From positions 1 to 11,472 of the forward strand of contig JANWJO010000028.1 of the NCBI GenBank assembly GCA_025449435.1: a stretch of 11,472 nt of DNA. The letters are read 5' to 3'. Of the stretch, positions 1 through 6,734 are shown one piece after another (within the stretch, counting starts at the first letter, position 1; every line of letters starts with the position of its first letter). Origin of the DNA: Chloroflexota bacterium (GTDB taxonomy: Bacteria > Chloroflexota > UBA4733). Both the position numbers and the translations under genes were made by a program. The notes beneath the pieces were generated by a model that was not told the origin of the DNA, made no database searches, and saw only the letters and a list, made by a program, of their open reading frames with translations.

Positions 1-101
1 CGCCCCTCCCCTGAAGAGGGAGGGGAGCAGATACGAGGGACGAAACGCACTCTCTTCCAGCGGCTCGGTCCCCCCGCCAGGGGGGACATTAGGGGGGGTC
101 A
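1..101 (+). repeat. Two-hairpin intergenic repeat, copy A (left end may be cut by window)
   Basis: Hairpin 1 is CCCCTCCC (3-10), a 7-base loop, and GGGAGGGG (18-25). It is followed by AGCAG and a 42-base spacer. Hairpin 2 is GTCCCCCC (68-75), loop GCCA, and GGGGGGAC (80-87), a perfect 8-bp stem. The copy ends with ATTAGGGGGGGTCA (88-101). The same order and nearly the same spacing recur at 3437-3541, 6735-6898 and 9066-9194. The outer ACGGRCCYCACCCC box would lie just before position 1 and cannot be seen. Function is unknown. No gene is visible in 1-262. Confidence 0.8.
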
Positions 102-116
102 TGGTTTCGTCACCGC

Positions 117-141
117 TCGATGGATTTGTGGGTAACAACAA
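117..141 (+). repeat. 25-base dispersed repeat, copy 1
   Basis: This stretch runs TCGATGGATTTG...AACAACAA. It matches the minus strand of 3356-3380 at 22 of 25 positions, with differences at positions 2, 8 and 16. Both copies lie in non-coding DNA beside a copy of the two-hairpin repeat, so it may be an extra module of the same family. Positions 142-240 beyond it show no further structure that I can support. Confidence 0.6.
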
Positions 142-240
142 AGGGGATGACAGGGGGGATCAGCCTGCTCACGCCACGCCAGCGCTCATCGTACACGCAG
201 CTGCTACCCCCACGTGCACCACGCGAATGACCAACAGCAT

Positions 241-261
241 CTACTAGTGGGAGGGGAGCAG
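241..261 (+). repeat. Partial repeat fragment (right half of hairpin 1)
   Basis: AGTGGGAGGGGAGCAG at 246-261 matches the right arm of hairpin 1 plus the AGCAG that follows it in copies A, B and C. The left arm is missing. The fragment ends next to the stop codon of the AI-2E-type transporter (263-265 on the minus strand), so a repeat sits directly against the gene's 3' end. Confidence 0.55.
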
Positions 262-262
262 G

Positions 263-1438
263 TCACGGACCCCGGTCCACAGGTTCGGACTCGGGCCCGA
301 GCGCGGATTCGGCTTTCCAGAAGTCGATGATCACAGATGCCAGGCTCATGAGGAGTGCCGTGGCGGGCACAGCAAATAGCGCGCCGAGCACACCGCCTAC
401 CTCAGCACCAGCGCTAATTGCGAGCAGGGACACTAACGGCGGCAAGCCTACCGCGTGCCCTACGATGCGCGGACCGAGCACGTTGCTTTCCAACATGTGC
501 AACGCGACATAAAAGATGAGCACAGCGATGAGCGTCGGGATACCTTGAAACGCTGCCAGAATGCCGAGAGTGATGCCAATCAATATCGGGCCGACGCTCG
601 GGATCAACTCAAAAAAGAACCCCAGGACGCCGATCACGAACGGGAATTGCATCCCCAGCACCCACGCCATAACGCCGGTAGTGATTCCGACGATCAACGC
701 CATGAGGATCTGGCCGCGAATGAAGCCGCCAACCTTCTCGACCACCTCGCTTTGCACAAAGGCGAGGTGGCGACGGTAGCGTTCGGGCACGATTCCGGGC
801 AACGCCTTGCTGATACGCGGCGCATCGGACACCAGGTAAATGCTGAAGAAGATGACCAGCACGGTACTCACCAGCGCAGCGGTGATGCCTGACACGATCT
901 TCAGGCTCTGGCCGACGGCAGCCGTGACGGCAGACTCGATGCTGGACGTGAGGTTCGTGAGTTCGGTCTTGAGATCGACGTTTATAGAGTGGTCACTGAG
1001 CCAGGTTTGGGTACCGGTGAGCAACTGCTGCACATCGGCAGTGTACTTTGGCAGGTCATCGCGCAGCACGGTGAGCTGGCCGAGCAACTGCGCGCCGAGC
1101 CAGTAGCCGCCAAACAAAAACAGCAGCAACAATCCCAAGTACACGATGGCAATGGCGAGGCCACGCGGCACACGCTGCCTGGCAATGATGCCGACCAACG
1201 GCTCGACGGCGAAAGCCACAAACACCGCGATGATGAACACCAAAACGGTGGTCAAGACGTTACGCACGAGCAGGCTCAGGCCATCGATGATGATCCCGGC
1301 GGCGATGACGCTAATCAAGATGTCGCGGGTGCGCGCCCAATCGATCGGCTTGCGCGCAGGCGGCATGTGGGCAACGGGAACCGAGGGAACAGTGGGTTGG
1401 GGCGCTGGTGTTACGGGCGCGCTCGACTCGACAGCCAC
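263..1438 (-). CDS. AI-2E family transporter (multi-pass membrane permease)
   Basis: A 391-residue membrane protein of the AI-2E/UPF0118 family (TqsA, PerM and YtvI relatives). These are exporters or ion-coupled antiporters, and the substrate cannot be read from sequence. A proline-rich cytosolic tail (1-33) precedes hydrophobic helices near 38-58, 61-83 and 93-120. A soluble segment follows (about 121-180), then helices from 183 to 372. Family landmarks are FFFELIPSVGP (274-284), ESNVLGPRIVGHAVGLPP (317-334) and GGVLGALFAVPATA (348-361). The GTG start (1436-1438) is chosen because a strong Shine-Dalgarno, GGGGAGG, lies 6 bases upstream. The stop codon of the preceding mazG gene directly adjoins that site (TAGGGGAGG), so translation is probably coupled. 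It is the last gene of the ffh-mazG unit. The C-terminal residues end beside a repeat fragment. The family call is secure; the ligand is not. Confidence 0.93.
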   Translation of the reverse strand: MAVESSAPVTPAPQPTVPSVPVAHMPPARKPIDWARTRDILISVIAAGIIIDGLSLLVRNVLTTVLVFIIAVFVAFAVEPLVGIIARQRVPRGLAIAIVYLGLLLLFLFGGYWLGAQLLGQLTVLRDDLPKYTADVQQLLTGTQTWLSDHSINVDLKTELTNLTSSIESAVTAAVGQSLKIVSGITAALVSTVLVIFFSIYLVSDAPRISKALPGIVPERYRRHLAFVQSEVVEKVGGFIRGQILMALIVGITTGVMAWVLGMQFPFVIGVLGFFFELIPSVGPILIGITLGILAAFQGIPTLIAVLIFYVALHMLESNVLGPRIVGHAVGLPPLVSLLAISAGAEVGGVLGALFAVPATALLMSLASVIIDFWKAESALGPESEPVDRGP

Positions 1439-1453
1439 GACGCACCTCCCCTA
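1439..1453 (-). promoter_or_regulatory. Shine-Dalgarno of AI-2E gene fused to the mazG stop
   Basis: On the minus strand the mazG stop TAG runs directly into GGGGAGG, giving TAGGGGAGGTGCGTC before the GTG start of the transporter. The strong site and its abutment with the stop fix the start and suggest translational coupling. Confidence 0.7.
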
Positions 1454-1804
1454 CGAGCGGGCACTATACCGGCCCGTGTCCCTGTCACGATACTTTTGGA
1501 GCGTGGCGGCAAACCCGCTGGCCAAGTCGACTTCCAGAGAATTGGCCAGCGCGGCCAGGGTAAACAGCAGGTCACCCATTTCTAGTGCCAGCTCTTGCGG
1601 CGCCTCGCCGGCCTTCTTGGGCTTGTAGCCAAAGTCGTGGTTAATGAGACGCGCCAACTCGCCCATCTCTTCCACCAGCCGAGCCAGGTTGCCCAGCGGT
1701 GGCCAGTAGGTTCCGTTCCACTCTTGCTGGCACCACTCGTCCACCAGGCGCTGCACGTCGCGCAGTGCCAGACCATCCTGTGCGGCCATTGCTGGCTGCG
1801 TCAC
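1451..1804 (-). CDS. MazG-like nucleotide pyrophosphohydrolase (YpjD type)
   Basis: A 117-residue single-domain all-alpha NTP pyrophosphohydrolase of the MazG superfamily, closest by eye to Bacillus YpjD. The family hydrolyses nucleoside triphosphates, often non-canonical ones, to monophosphate plus pyrophosphate. The preferred substrate here is unknown. The Mg-binding signature is complete: E45-E46-x-x-E49 in RLVEEMGELARLINHDFGYK and E75-x-x-D78 in LALEMGDLLFTLAALANSL. The KPKK stretch between them and the C-terminal KYRDRDTGRY are also YpjD-like. The length is normal for the single-domain form and much shorter than E. coli MazG. The GTG start at 1802-1804 overlaps the ffh stop (GTGA), with no clear Shine-Dalgarno, which fits termination-reinitiation. 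An internal ATG (codon 6, 1787-1789) is the alternative start. Membership of the superfamily is firm; the housekeeping role is inferred. Confidence 0.92.
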   Translation of the reverse strand: MTQPAMAAQDGLALRDVQRLVDEWCQQEWNGTYWPPLGNLARLVEEMGELARLINHDFGYKPKKAGEAPQELALEMGDLLFTLAALANSLEVDLASGFAATLQKYRDRDTGRYSARS

Positions 1805-3279
1805 TTGTGCTTGCGCTTGTCGCGCTGGTGCTGTTGTTGGGAGCGATGTTGCCTTTCGCGCTCATGCCGGCTGGAGCGGCGTGACGATGCGTGCGTAGTG
1901 CGCTGCGGTAACTGTGGTGCGGCACCGCCATCTGGCAACATGCCCGGGCCCATCTGTGCCAGGCGGCCAAGTCCACCTTTGCCGCTCATCATCTGCTTCA
2001 TGGTCTTGCGCATGGTCTCAAACTGGTTGATGAGCTGGCTGACCTCGGTCGTGGTGGTGCCACTGCCCTTAGCGATGCGCCGCCGCCGGCTGACGTCGAT
2101 GATGTCGGGGTTGCGCCGTTCTTGCGTGGTCATGGAAGTGATGATCGCCTCCATGTGCAACCGAGCTTTGCCGTCGAGCGCCTCGGTGAGGTTCTCGTCG
2201 CGCGTGAGCTGGCTCATCCCGGGCAGCATGCCCAGGATCTTGGACAATGGCCCCATCTTCTTGACGGTCTGCAACTGGTTATAGAAGTCCTCAAAATTGA
2301 AGCTCGCGGTGCGGAGCTTCTTCTCCATCTCGGCCGCTTGCTCTTCGGTAAAAGCTTCCTGCGTGCGCTCGATGAGCGTCAGCACGTCGCCCATGCCCAG
2401 GATGCGCGATGCCAGCCGGTCGGGATAGAAAGGTTCGAGCCCGTCGGGCCGCTCACTCACGCCAAGGAACTTGACTGGCACGCCGGTCACGGCCCGAATG
2501 GAGAGCGCCGCACCGCCGCGCGCATCGGAGTCCATACGGGTGAAGATCAAGCCGGTGAGCGGTACTCGCCTATGAAACTCCTGCGCCACCTTGACGGCCT
2601 CCTGGCCGGTCATGGCGTCCACCACCAGGAGTGTTTCCACCGGATGCGCCAGGTTGGAGATACGCTGAATCTCTTGCATGCGCTCTTCATCGATTTGCAA
2701 GCGCCCAGCGGTGTCTAGGATGACGGTCGAGAACCCTTCATCGCGGGCGCGAGCGAAGGCGTGCATGCAGATGTCTTCGGGTTTGACTTGGGTGCCCTCC
2801 GAGTGGACAGGGATGCTGAGCTGTTTGCCGAGCGTTTCTAACTGCTCAATTGCCGCTGGCCGGTAGATGTCGGCCGCCACCAGCAGCACTTTTTGATGCT
2901 GCCGGCGCAGCAGCAAGCCAAGTTTGCCGGCACTCGTCGTCTTACCAGCACCCTGCAGGCCCACCAGCATGATCACGTGGGGTGGTGAGCCCGTGAGTTC
3001 CAGCTTTTGTGGAGTAGATCCCAGGAGTTCGACCAGCTCGTCGTGTACCAGTTGGACCACGCGTTGCGCGGCCGTGAGCCCCTGGCCTATCTCGACATCG
3101 AGCGCGCGTTCGCGCAGCTTGGCGGTAAAGTCGCGCACGACGCGGAAGTTGACGTCGGCAGCAATTAACGCGCTACGCACTTCGGTGAGCGCAGCGTCCA
3201 CGTCGGCCGGCTCGAGCTTTGTCTTGTCGCGCATCTTAGTGAACGTCTCTTGCAGACGGTCAGACAGACTCTCAAACAT
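1801..3279 (-). CDS. ffh: Signal recognition particle protein Ffh (SRP54 GTPase)
   Basis: A 492-residue SRP GTPase. With SRP RNA and the receptor FtsY it takes nascent membrane proteins to the translocon. Domain order: N-terminal helical bundle (1-90); GTPase with G1 GLQGAGKTT (107-115), DIYRPAAIEQL (137-147), DTAGR (189-193), G4 TRMDSDARGG (247-256) and LGVSERPDGLEPFYPDR (272-288); M domain from about 320 with LPGM (352-355), ERRNPDIIDVSRRRRIAKGSG (387-407, RNA binding) and a Met-rich end. A basic tail (460-492) follows. The ATG at 3277-3279 is chosen because GGGAGAAG lies upstream at good spacing and MFESLSDRLQ is the normal Ffh start. The frame stays open to 3447, but that extension crosses repeat DNA. 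Oddity: G4 normally reads TKxDG, and here both K and G are replaced (TRMDS). The usual neighbours rpsP, rimM and trmD are absent. It heads the ffh-mazG-transporter unit. Confidence 0.96.
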   Translation of the reverse strand: MFESLSDRLQETFTKMRDKTKLEPADVDAALTEVRSALIAADVNFRVVRDFTAKLRERALDVEIGQGLTAAQRVVQLVHDELVELLGSTPQKLELTGSPPHVIMLVGLQGAGKTTSAGKLGLLLRRQHQKVLLVAADIYRPAAIEQLETLGKQLSIPVHSEGTQVKPEDICMHAFARARDEGFSTVILDTAGRLQIDEERMQEIQRISNLAHPVETLLVVDAMTGQEAVKVAQEFHRRVPLTGLIFTRMDSDARGGAALSIRAVTGVPVKFLGVSERPDGLEPFYPDRLASRILGMGDVLTLIERTQEAFTEEQAAEMEKKLRTASFNFEDFYNQLQTVKKMGPLSKILGMLPGMSQLTRDENLTEALDGKARLHMEAIITSMTTQERRNPDIIDVSRRRRIAKGSGTTTTEVSQLINQFETMRKTMKQMMSGKGGLGRLAQMGPGMLPDGGAAPQLPQRTTHASSRRSSRHERERQHRSQQQHQRDKRKHK

Positions 3280-3355
3280 GCGAGCACTTCTCCCGGCCAG
3301 GCAGGCACATGATGGGCAACCGCGACATGGTAACACCTGGGCCTTGGTGGCCAGC

Positions 3356-3380
3356 TTGTTGTTAGCCACAAAGCCATCAA
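3356..3380 (-). repeat. 25-base dispersed repeat, copy 2
   Basis: The minus strand begins TTGATGGCTTTG and ends AACAACAA. It matches 117-141 at 22 of 25 positions in the opposite orientation. It lies about 75 bases upstream of the ffh start, in the leader or promoter area. No confident promoter hexamer pair was found nearby. Confidence 0.6.
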
Positions 3381-3436
3381 CAGGCGGCGAGATTCGGCGG
3401 GAGGTACAACGAACCCCACCCCCTGCCGCGCAAACC

Positions 3437-3541
3437 ACGGACCTCACCCCCGCCCCTCCCCTACAGTGGGAGGGGGGTTTTCACGACGGAGGTGCACCAC
3501 GATACGTCCAGCCGCCAGTCCCCCCTGCCAAAGGGGGGGAC
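3437..3541 (+). repeat. Two-hairpin intergenic repeat, copy D
   Basis: This is the left part of the inverted-repeat element, and it shows the same layout as copy A. The outer box is ACGGACCTCACCCCC (3437-3451). Hairpin 1 is at 3453-3475. The spacer is 42 bases, exactly as in copy A, although its sequence differs. Hairpin 2 is GTCCCCCC...GGGGGGAC (3518-3541). Confidence 0.72.
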
Positions 3542-3759
3542 CGGGTGCCTGCCCAAAGGGCACCCGGCGCGCGGTTGGGATGACGGACCCCTCCTTAAGG
3601 TTCCCCAAGAGGGGAACCGAGCGGACGCACTGCGGGTAGGCACCCGGGCGATAAGGCGGGGACGGCCCGACCCGTTACCCCTCCCCACGAAGGCCACGAG
3701 CATCCACGCTCCGCAAGCTCCCCTCCCACTTTAGGGGAGGGGCAGGGGGTGAGGTCCGT
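3437..3759. mobile_element. Inverted-repeat element (MITE-like, about 320 bp, non-coding)
   Basis: The left arm (3437-3475) and the right arm (3720-3759) are reverse complements with one indel and one substitution over about 40 bases. Both begin ACGGACCTCACCCCC when read inward. Each arm holds the hairpin CCCCTCCC-N7-GGGAGGGG. The interior has three more stems: GTCCCCCC/GGGGGGAC (3518-3541), CCGGGTGC/GCACCCGG (3541-3567) and GGTTCCCC-AAGA-GGGGAACC (3599-3618). There is no transposase and no plausible reading frame; the short open frames inside are low-complexity. No target-site duplication is obvious. This could be a MITE, or two copies of the intergenic palindrome in opposite orientation. 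It fills most of the 523-base gap 3280-3802 between xylB and ffh. The rest of that gap holds the ffh leader and copy 2 of the 25-base repeat. Confidence 0.7.
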
Positions 3760-3802
3760 ACCCTTGTCTCACAAGGGGGTGATATTGGGGAAGGATCCGT
3801 AC

Positions 3803-5338
3803 CTAGCCCAGCGCAGCCGTCTGGGCGAAGATTGGTCGCAGTGCTGGAGATAAAGCGCGGTACACGCCATATTGCCGCTGATACACGTTCACCTCGTCTC
3901 GATGAGGCTCGGTGGAGCTATCGACCGTGACCCACTTGGCGCAGGCTTCAGCCACCGAGGCGAACATGCCGGTGCCCGCAGCGGCGAGCAACGCGGCGCC
4001 AAATGCCGGCCCTTCCTGTGCGGCGACAGTCACGACGGGCGCATTGAACACGCTGGCCTGCATCTGCCGCCACAACCCGCTGCGAGCGCCACCGCCAGAT
4101 GCGCGTACTTGGGTCACCGGGATGTGCATCTCGCGCAGGATCTCCAGGCAGTCGCGCAGGCTAAAGGTCACCCCTTCCAGCACGGAGCGCAACACATCAG
4201 AGCGAGTGTGCACTGCCGACAGGCCATACAACAGCGCGCGCGCCTGCGCGTCCAGGTGCGGCGTACGCTCACCCATGAGATATGGCAGCCAGTGCAGCCC
4301 CCGGCTACCCGGCTCTGCCTGTGCCGCCTCTTCGCAGAGCAGGTCATACGCATCCATGCCTGCGAAGCGGGCAGTGGCTACTTCGCTCGCCGCAAAGTTG
4401 TCGCGCCACCAGCGCAGCGACAAGCCTGCCCCTTGCGTGACGCCCATGACGTGCCATGCATCCGGGACGGCATGACAGAAGGTGTGTACCCGGCCCAGTG
4501 GATCGAGAACGACGCCGTCGCTAAAGGCAAACACGACGCCCGAGGTGCCAATGGTCGAACTTACCAAGCCCGGCAACACAATCCCGTTGCCAACGCCACC
4601 GGCGGCCTGGTCACCACCTCCTCCCACGATAGGCGTGAATTCCGGCAAGCCCCAATCGCGCGCCACCGCGGCGCTCACATGACTCGTCACCTCGATGGAT
4701 TCCGTCACCTGGGGTAACCAGCGTGCTGGAACATCGAGTGCCGCAAGCATGTCGTTTGACCAGCGGCGGTGCCGCACGTCAAACAGCAAGGTGCCGGATG
4801 CATCCGAGACTTCGCTGGCTATCGTCCCCGACAGTGCGAAACGCAAGTAGTCTTTGGGCAACAGGAGATGAGCGGTTTTCGCGAGCACCCCGGGCTCGTT
4901 GTCGCGCATCCACAGCACCTTGGGAGCGGTAAAGCCTTCAAGGGCAGGGTTGCACGTGAGCTCGATCAAGCGCTGCGCACCCACGCGACGCGTGATGTCC
5001 TGGCATTGCTCGGTGGTGCGCTGGTCGCACCACAGGATGGCAGGGCGCAGCGGTTCACCATCACCCCCAAGGAGCACCATGCCGTGCATCTGGCCCGTCA
5101 GGCCGATAGCGGCGACGTGCGGGTGGCCGGCCTTGGCGAGCGCCGCCGTCACGGCCTCACGAGCCGCAGCCACCCATAAACGGGCATCTTGCTCGGCCCA
5201 GCCAATGCGCGGCGTGTCCATCGGCGTGTCGCTAGAAGCGCTCGCTATCACTATTCCATCTGGTGTCACCAGCAGCGCCTTGGTGCCGCTGGTACCGACA
5301 TCAATGCCGAGTAACACGCCGTCTGTTGCCGACCTCAC
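3803..5338 (-). CDS. xylB: Xylulokinase (FGGY family sugar kinase)
   Basis: A 511-residue kinase that phosphorylates D-xylulose to xylulose 5-phosphate for the pentose phosphate pathway. Both FGGY halves are complete. The N-terminal half has LLGIDVGTSGTKALLV (from residue 9, with the conserved Asp13), the xylulokinase hallmark GQMHGMVLL (82-90), ILWCDQRT (101-108) and LPKDYLRFALSG (160-171). The C-terminal half has GGGGDQAAGGVGNG (239-252, probable catalytic base D243), GTSGVVFAF (264-272), GLHWLPYLMGERTPH (347-361) and SGGGARSGLWRQM (414-426) for ATP binding. The MHG motif favours xylulose over glycerol or ribulose. The GTG start at 5336-5338 is chosen because AGAGGAG lies about 7 bases upstream; the open frame runs on to 5386 without a ribosome site. 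It is divergent from the nucleotidylyltransferase (99-base spacer). No xylA, xylose transporter or regulator lies within the window. Confidence 0.93.
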   Translation of the reverse strand: MRSATDGVLLGIDVGTSGTKALLVTPDGIVIASASSDTPMDTPRIGWAEQDARLWVAAAREAVTAALAKAGHPHVAAIGLTGQMHGMVLLGGDGEPLRPAILWCDQRTTEQCQDITRRVGAQRLIELTCNPALEGFTAPKVLWMRDNEPGVLAKTAHLLLPKDYLRFALSGTIASEVSDASGTLLFDVRHRRWSNDMLAALDVPARWLPQVTESIEVTSHVSAAVARDWGLPEFTPIVGGGGDQAAGGVGNGIVLPGLVSSTIGTSGVVFAFSDGVVLDPLGRVHTFCHAVPDAWHVMGVTQGAGLSLRWWRDNFAASEVATARFAGMDAYDLLCEEAAQAEPGSRGLHWLPYLMGERTPHLDAQARALLYGLSAVHTRSDVLRSVLEGVTFSLRDCLEILREMHIPVTQVRASGGGARSGLWRQMQASVFNAPVVTVAAQEGPAFGAALLAAAGTGMFASVAEACAKWVTVDSSTEPHRDEVNVYQRQYGVYRALSPALRPIFAQTAALG

Positions 5339-5355
5339 CGTACACTCCTCTGTCG
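5336..5355 (-). promoter_or_regulatory. Shine-Dalgarno deciding the xylB GTG start
   Basis: The minus strand reads AGAGGAGTGTACG immediately before GTG. The AGGAG core at normal spacing supports this GTG over the ATG 16 codons upstream. Confidence 0.65.
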
Positions 5356-5423
5356 CTGCACACACGTGCTGGGCATGGTTGCACATCGAATGTTGCCGCT
5401 GCAGCTATGGCTGTCGAGGAAGC

Positions 5424-5437
5424 TATACTCTGGAGCC
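5424..5437 (+). promoter_or_regulatory. Possible -10 element TATACT just before the nucleotidylyltransferase ATG
   Basis: TATACT (5424-5429) matches the sigma-70 -10 consensus at five of six positions and lies 8 bases before the ATG at 5438. If used, transcription would begin within a base or two of the start codon, giving a leaderless message. No good -35 lies at 16-18 bases upstream. A short GGAG (5432-5435) also lies close to the ATG, so ordinary initiation from an upstream promoter remains possible. Confidence 0.4.
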
Positions 5438-6724
5438 ATGAACGAACCGATCGCCGTTGTGCTTGCTGGTGGCGTGAATTCGCGCTTCTGGCCACTCCGT
5501 GAGAAGTCACTGCTGCCAGTGCTGGGGCGTTCGCTGCTGGTACGGCACCTCCAGGCGCTCGCAAGTAGCGGCATACGCTATGCCATCGTGGTGGGGACAG
5601 CCAGCAATGCCGCACTGCTCGAACACGAAGCGTCGCTCGTTGCTGAGCTGAGCACGCGCGTGGTGGTGCAGGTGGAAGCACGCGGCATGGGAGACGCCGT
5701 GCTCACGGCCGCCACGATGCTGGGGGACCATCCCGAGCGGCCGTTGCTCGTATCCCAAGTACATGACGTATATCCCGATACATTGCTTGCCCGCTTGCTG
5801 GCAAACTACCACGCCGCACCAGCGGCCTCCCACCTTGTGGCTTTTCGGACGGCGCGCTACTTCCCCGGTGGCTACTTTGTCCTACGCAACGGCGCACCCA
5901 TTGGGCTCGTCGAAAAGCCTGTCCCTGGCACCGAGCCAAGCGACCTGGTGAACATCGTGCTCCACGTCCACAGCCAGCCCGCGGCACTGCTGGCGGCCAT
6001 TCGCCAAGCGTACGCTGAGGGTGGACCCGACGACCACTATGAGCGGGCCATCCAGCGCCTGATTCCCACCCATCCCTATCAACTCACCATCCATGAAGGT
6101 CCCTGGGCGGCCGTAAAATTCCCCTGGCAGGTCCTCGACGTGGTGGACCTGCTGTTGCACGAATTGACGAATCCGGCCATTGCGACCGACGCACGCATTG
6201 ATCCAGCGGCCAGCGTGCGCGGCAACGTGGTGGTCGAGCCTGGCGCGCGGCTGCTACCGGGCGCCGTGGTGGTGGGTCCAGCATATATCGGGCGCGACGC
6301 AGTGATTGGCAACAACACGCTGATCCGGCATGCCAGCATCGAGCAAGGCGCGGTAGTTGGTTTCAAGACCGAGGTGGCGCGCAGCTACATTGGGCCGGGC
6401 TGCTCGTTCCACGACAACTACGTTGGCGACTCCGTGTTGGGCGCGCGCACCTCGATGGGCGCGGGCGGCATTACCGCCAACTTGCGCCAGGATGGTGCGA
6501 CCATCCGGACACCGGTACGTGGCCAGCGCATCGATACCGGTAGGTCCAAACTGGGCCTGATCAGTGGTGAGGGCGCGTTTTTGGGCATCAACGCGTCGAC
6601 GATGCCGGGCGTCAAGGTTGGCCAGCAGAGCATTGTGGGTCCCGGCGTCGTGCTCTATCGGGACCTCGCCGATCACCGGCGCGTGCTCGTGCGCCAGGAC
6701 TTGGTGGAGCAGGCAATGGAATAA
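5438..6724 (+). CDS. Sugar-1-phosphate nucleotidylyltransferase with left-handed beta-helix domain
   Basis: A 428-residue protein that should join a sugar 1-phosphate to an NTP, yielding an NDP-sugar for polysaccharide or envelope synthesis. The N-terminal Rossmann-type domain (1-240) has the loop VVLAGGVNSRFWPLREKSLL (7-26), VHDVYPD (108-114) for metal and nucleotide binding, GLVEKP (156-161) and VKFPWQVLDVVDLL (226-239). The C-terminal part (250-410) shows hexapeptide-type beta-helix repeats and the stretch GGITANLRQDGATIRTPV (343-360) with RSKLGLISGEGAFLGINAS (369-387). This resembles the archaeal bifunctional ST0452 and GlmU types, so acetyltransferase activity is possible but unproven. 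The ATG at 5438 is chosen because MNEPIAVVLAGG is the normal family start; the upstream extension is in spacer DNA. The motif is usually GDxxPD, and here His precedes the Asp (HDVYPD). Glucose- or GlcNAc-1-phosphate and the NTP used cannot be assigned. Confidence 0.88.
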   Translation: MNEPIAVVLAGGVNSRFWPLREKSLLPVLGRSLLVRHLQALASSGIRYAIVVGTASNAALLEHEASLVAELSTRVVVQVEARGMGDAVLTAATMLGDHPERPLLVSQVHDVYPDTLLARLLANYHAAPAASHLVAFRTARYFPGGYFVLRNGAPIGLVEKPVPGTEPSDLVNIVLHVHSQPAALLAAIRQAYAEGGPDDHYERAIQRLIPTHPYQLTIHEGPWAAVKFPWQVLDVVDLLLHELTNPAIATDARIDPAASVRGNVVVEPGARLLPGAVVVGPAYIGRDAVIGNNTLIRHASIEQGAVVGFKTEVARSYIGPGCSFHDNYVGDSVLGARTSMGAGGITANLRQDGATIRTPVRGQRIDTGRSKLGLISGEGAFLGINASTMPGVKVGQQSIVGPGVVLYRDLADHRRVLVRQDLVEQAME

Positions 6725-6734
6725 AGGGGTCGCA

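Noticed and set aside
68..101. G-quadruplex in the G-run-rich repeat ends
   Set aside because: Only two long G runs lie close together per copy, and the flanking C runs favour hairpins instead.
263..3279. MazG next to a membrane protein as a toxin-antitoxin or phage-defence locus
   Set aside because: No toxin partner, effector or defence gene is present. The single-domain YpjD-like MazG and AI-2E permease read as ordinary chromosomal genes.
3280..3447. N-terminal extension of Ffh by 56 residues
   Set aside because: The extension crosses repeat DNA, is Cys-rich and unlike Ffh. The internal ATG has a good Shine-Dalgarno and the usual Ffh N-terminus.
3461..3734. Overlapping 80-codon open frames on both strands in the ffh-xylB gap
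   Set aside because: They lie inside the inverted-repeat element, are low-complexity, and lack ribosome sites or family motifs.
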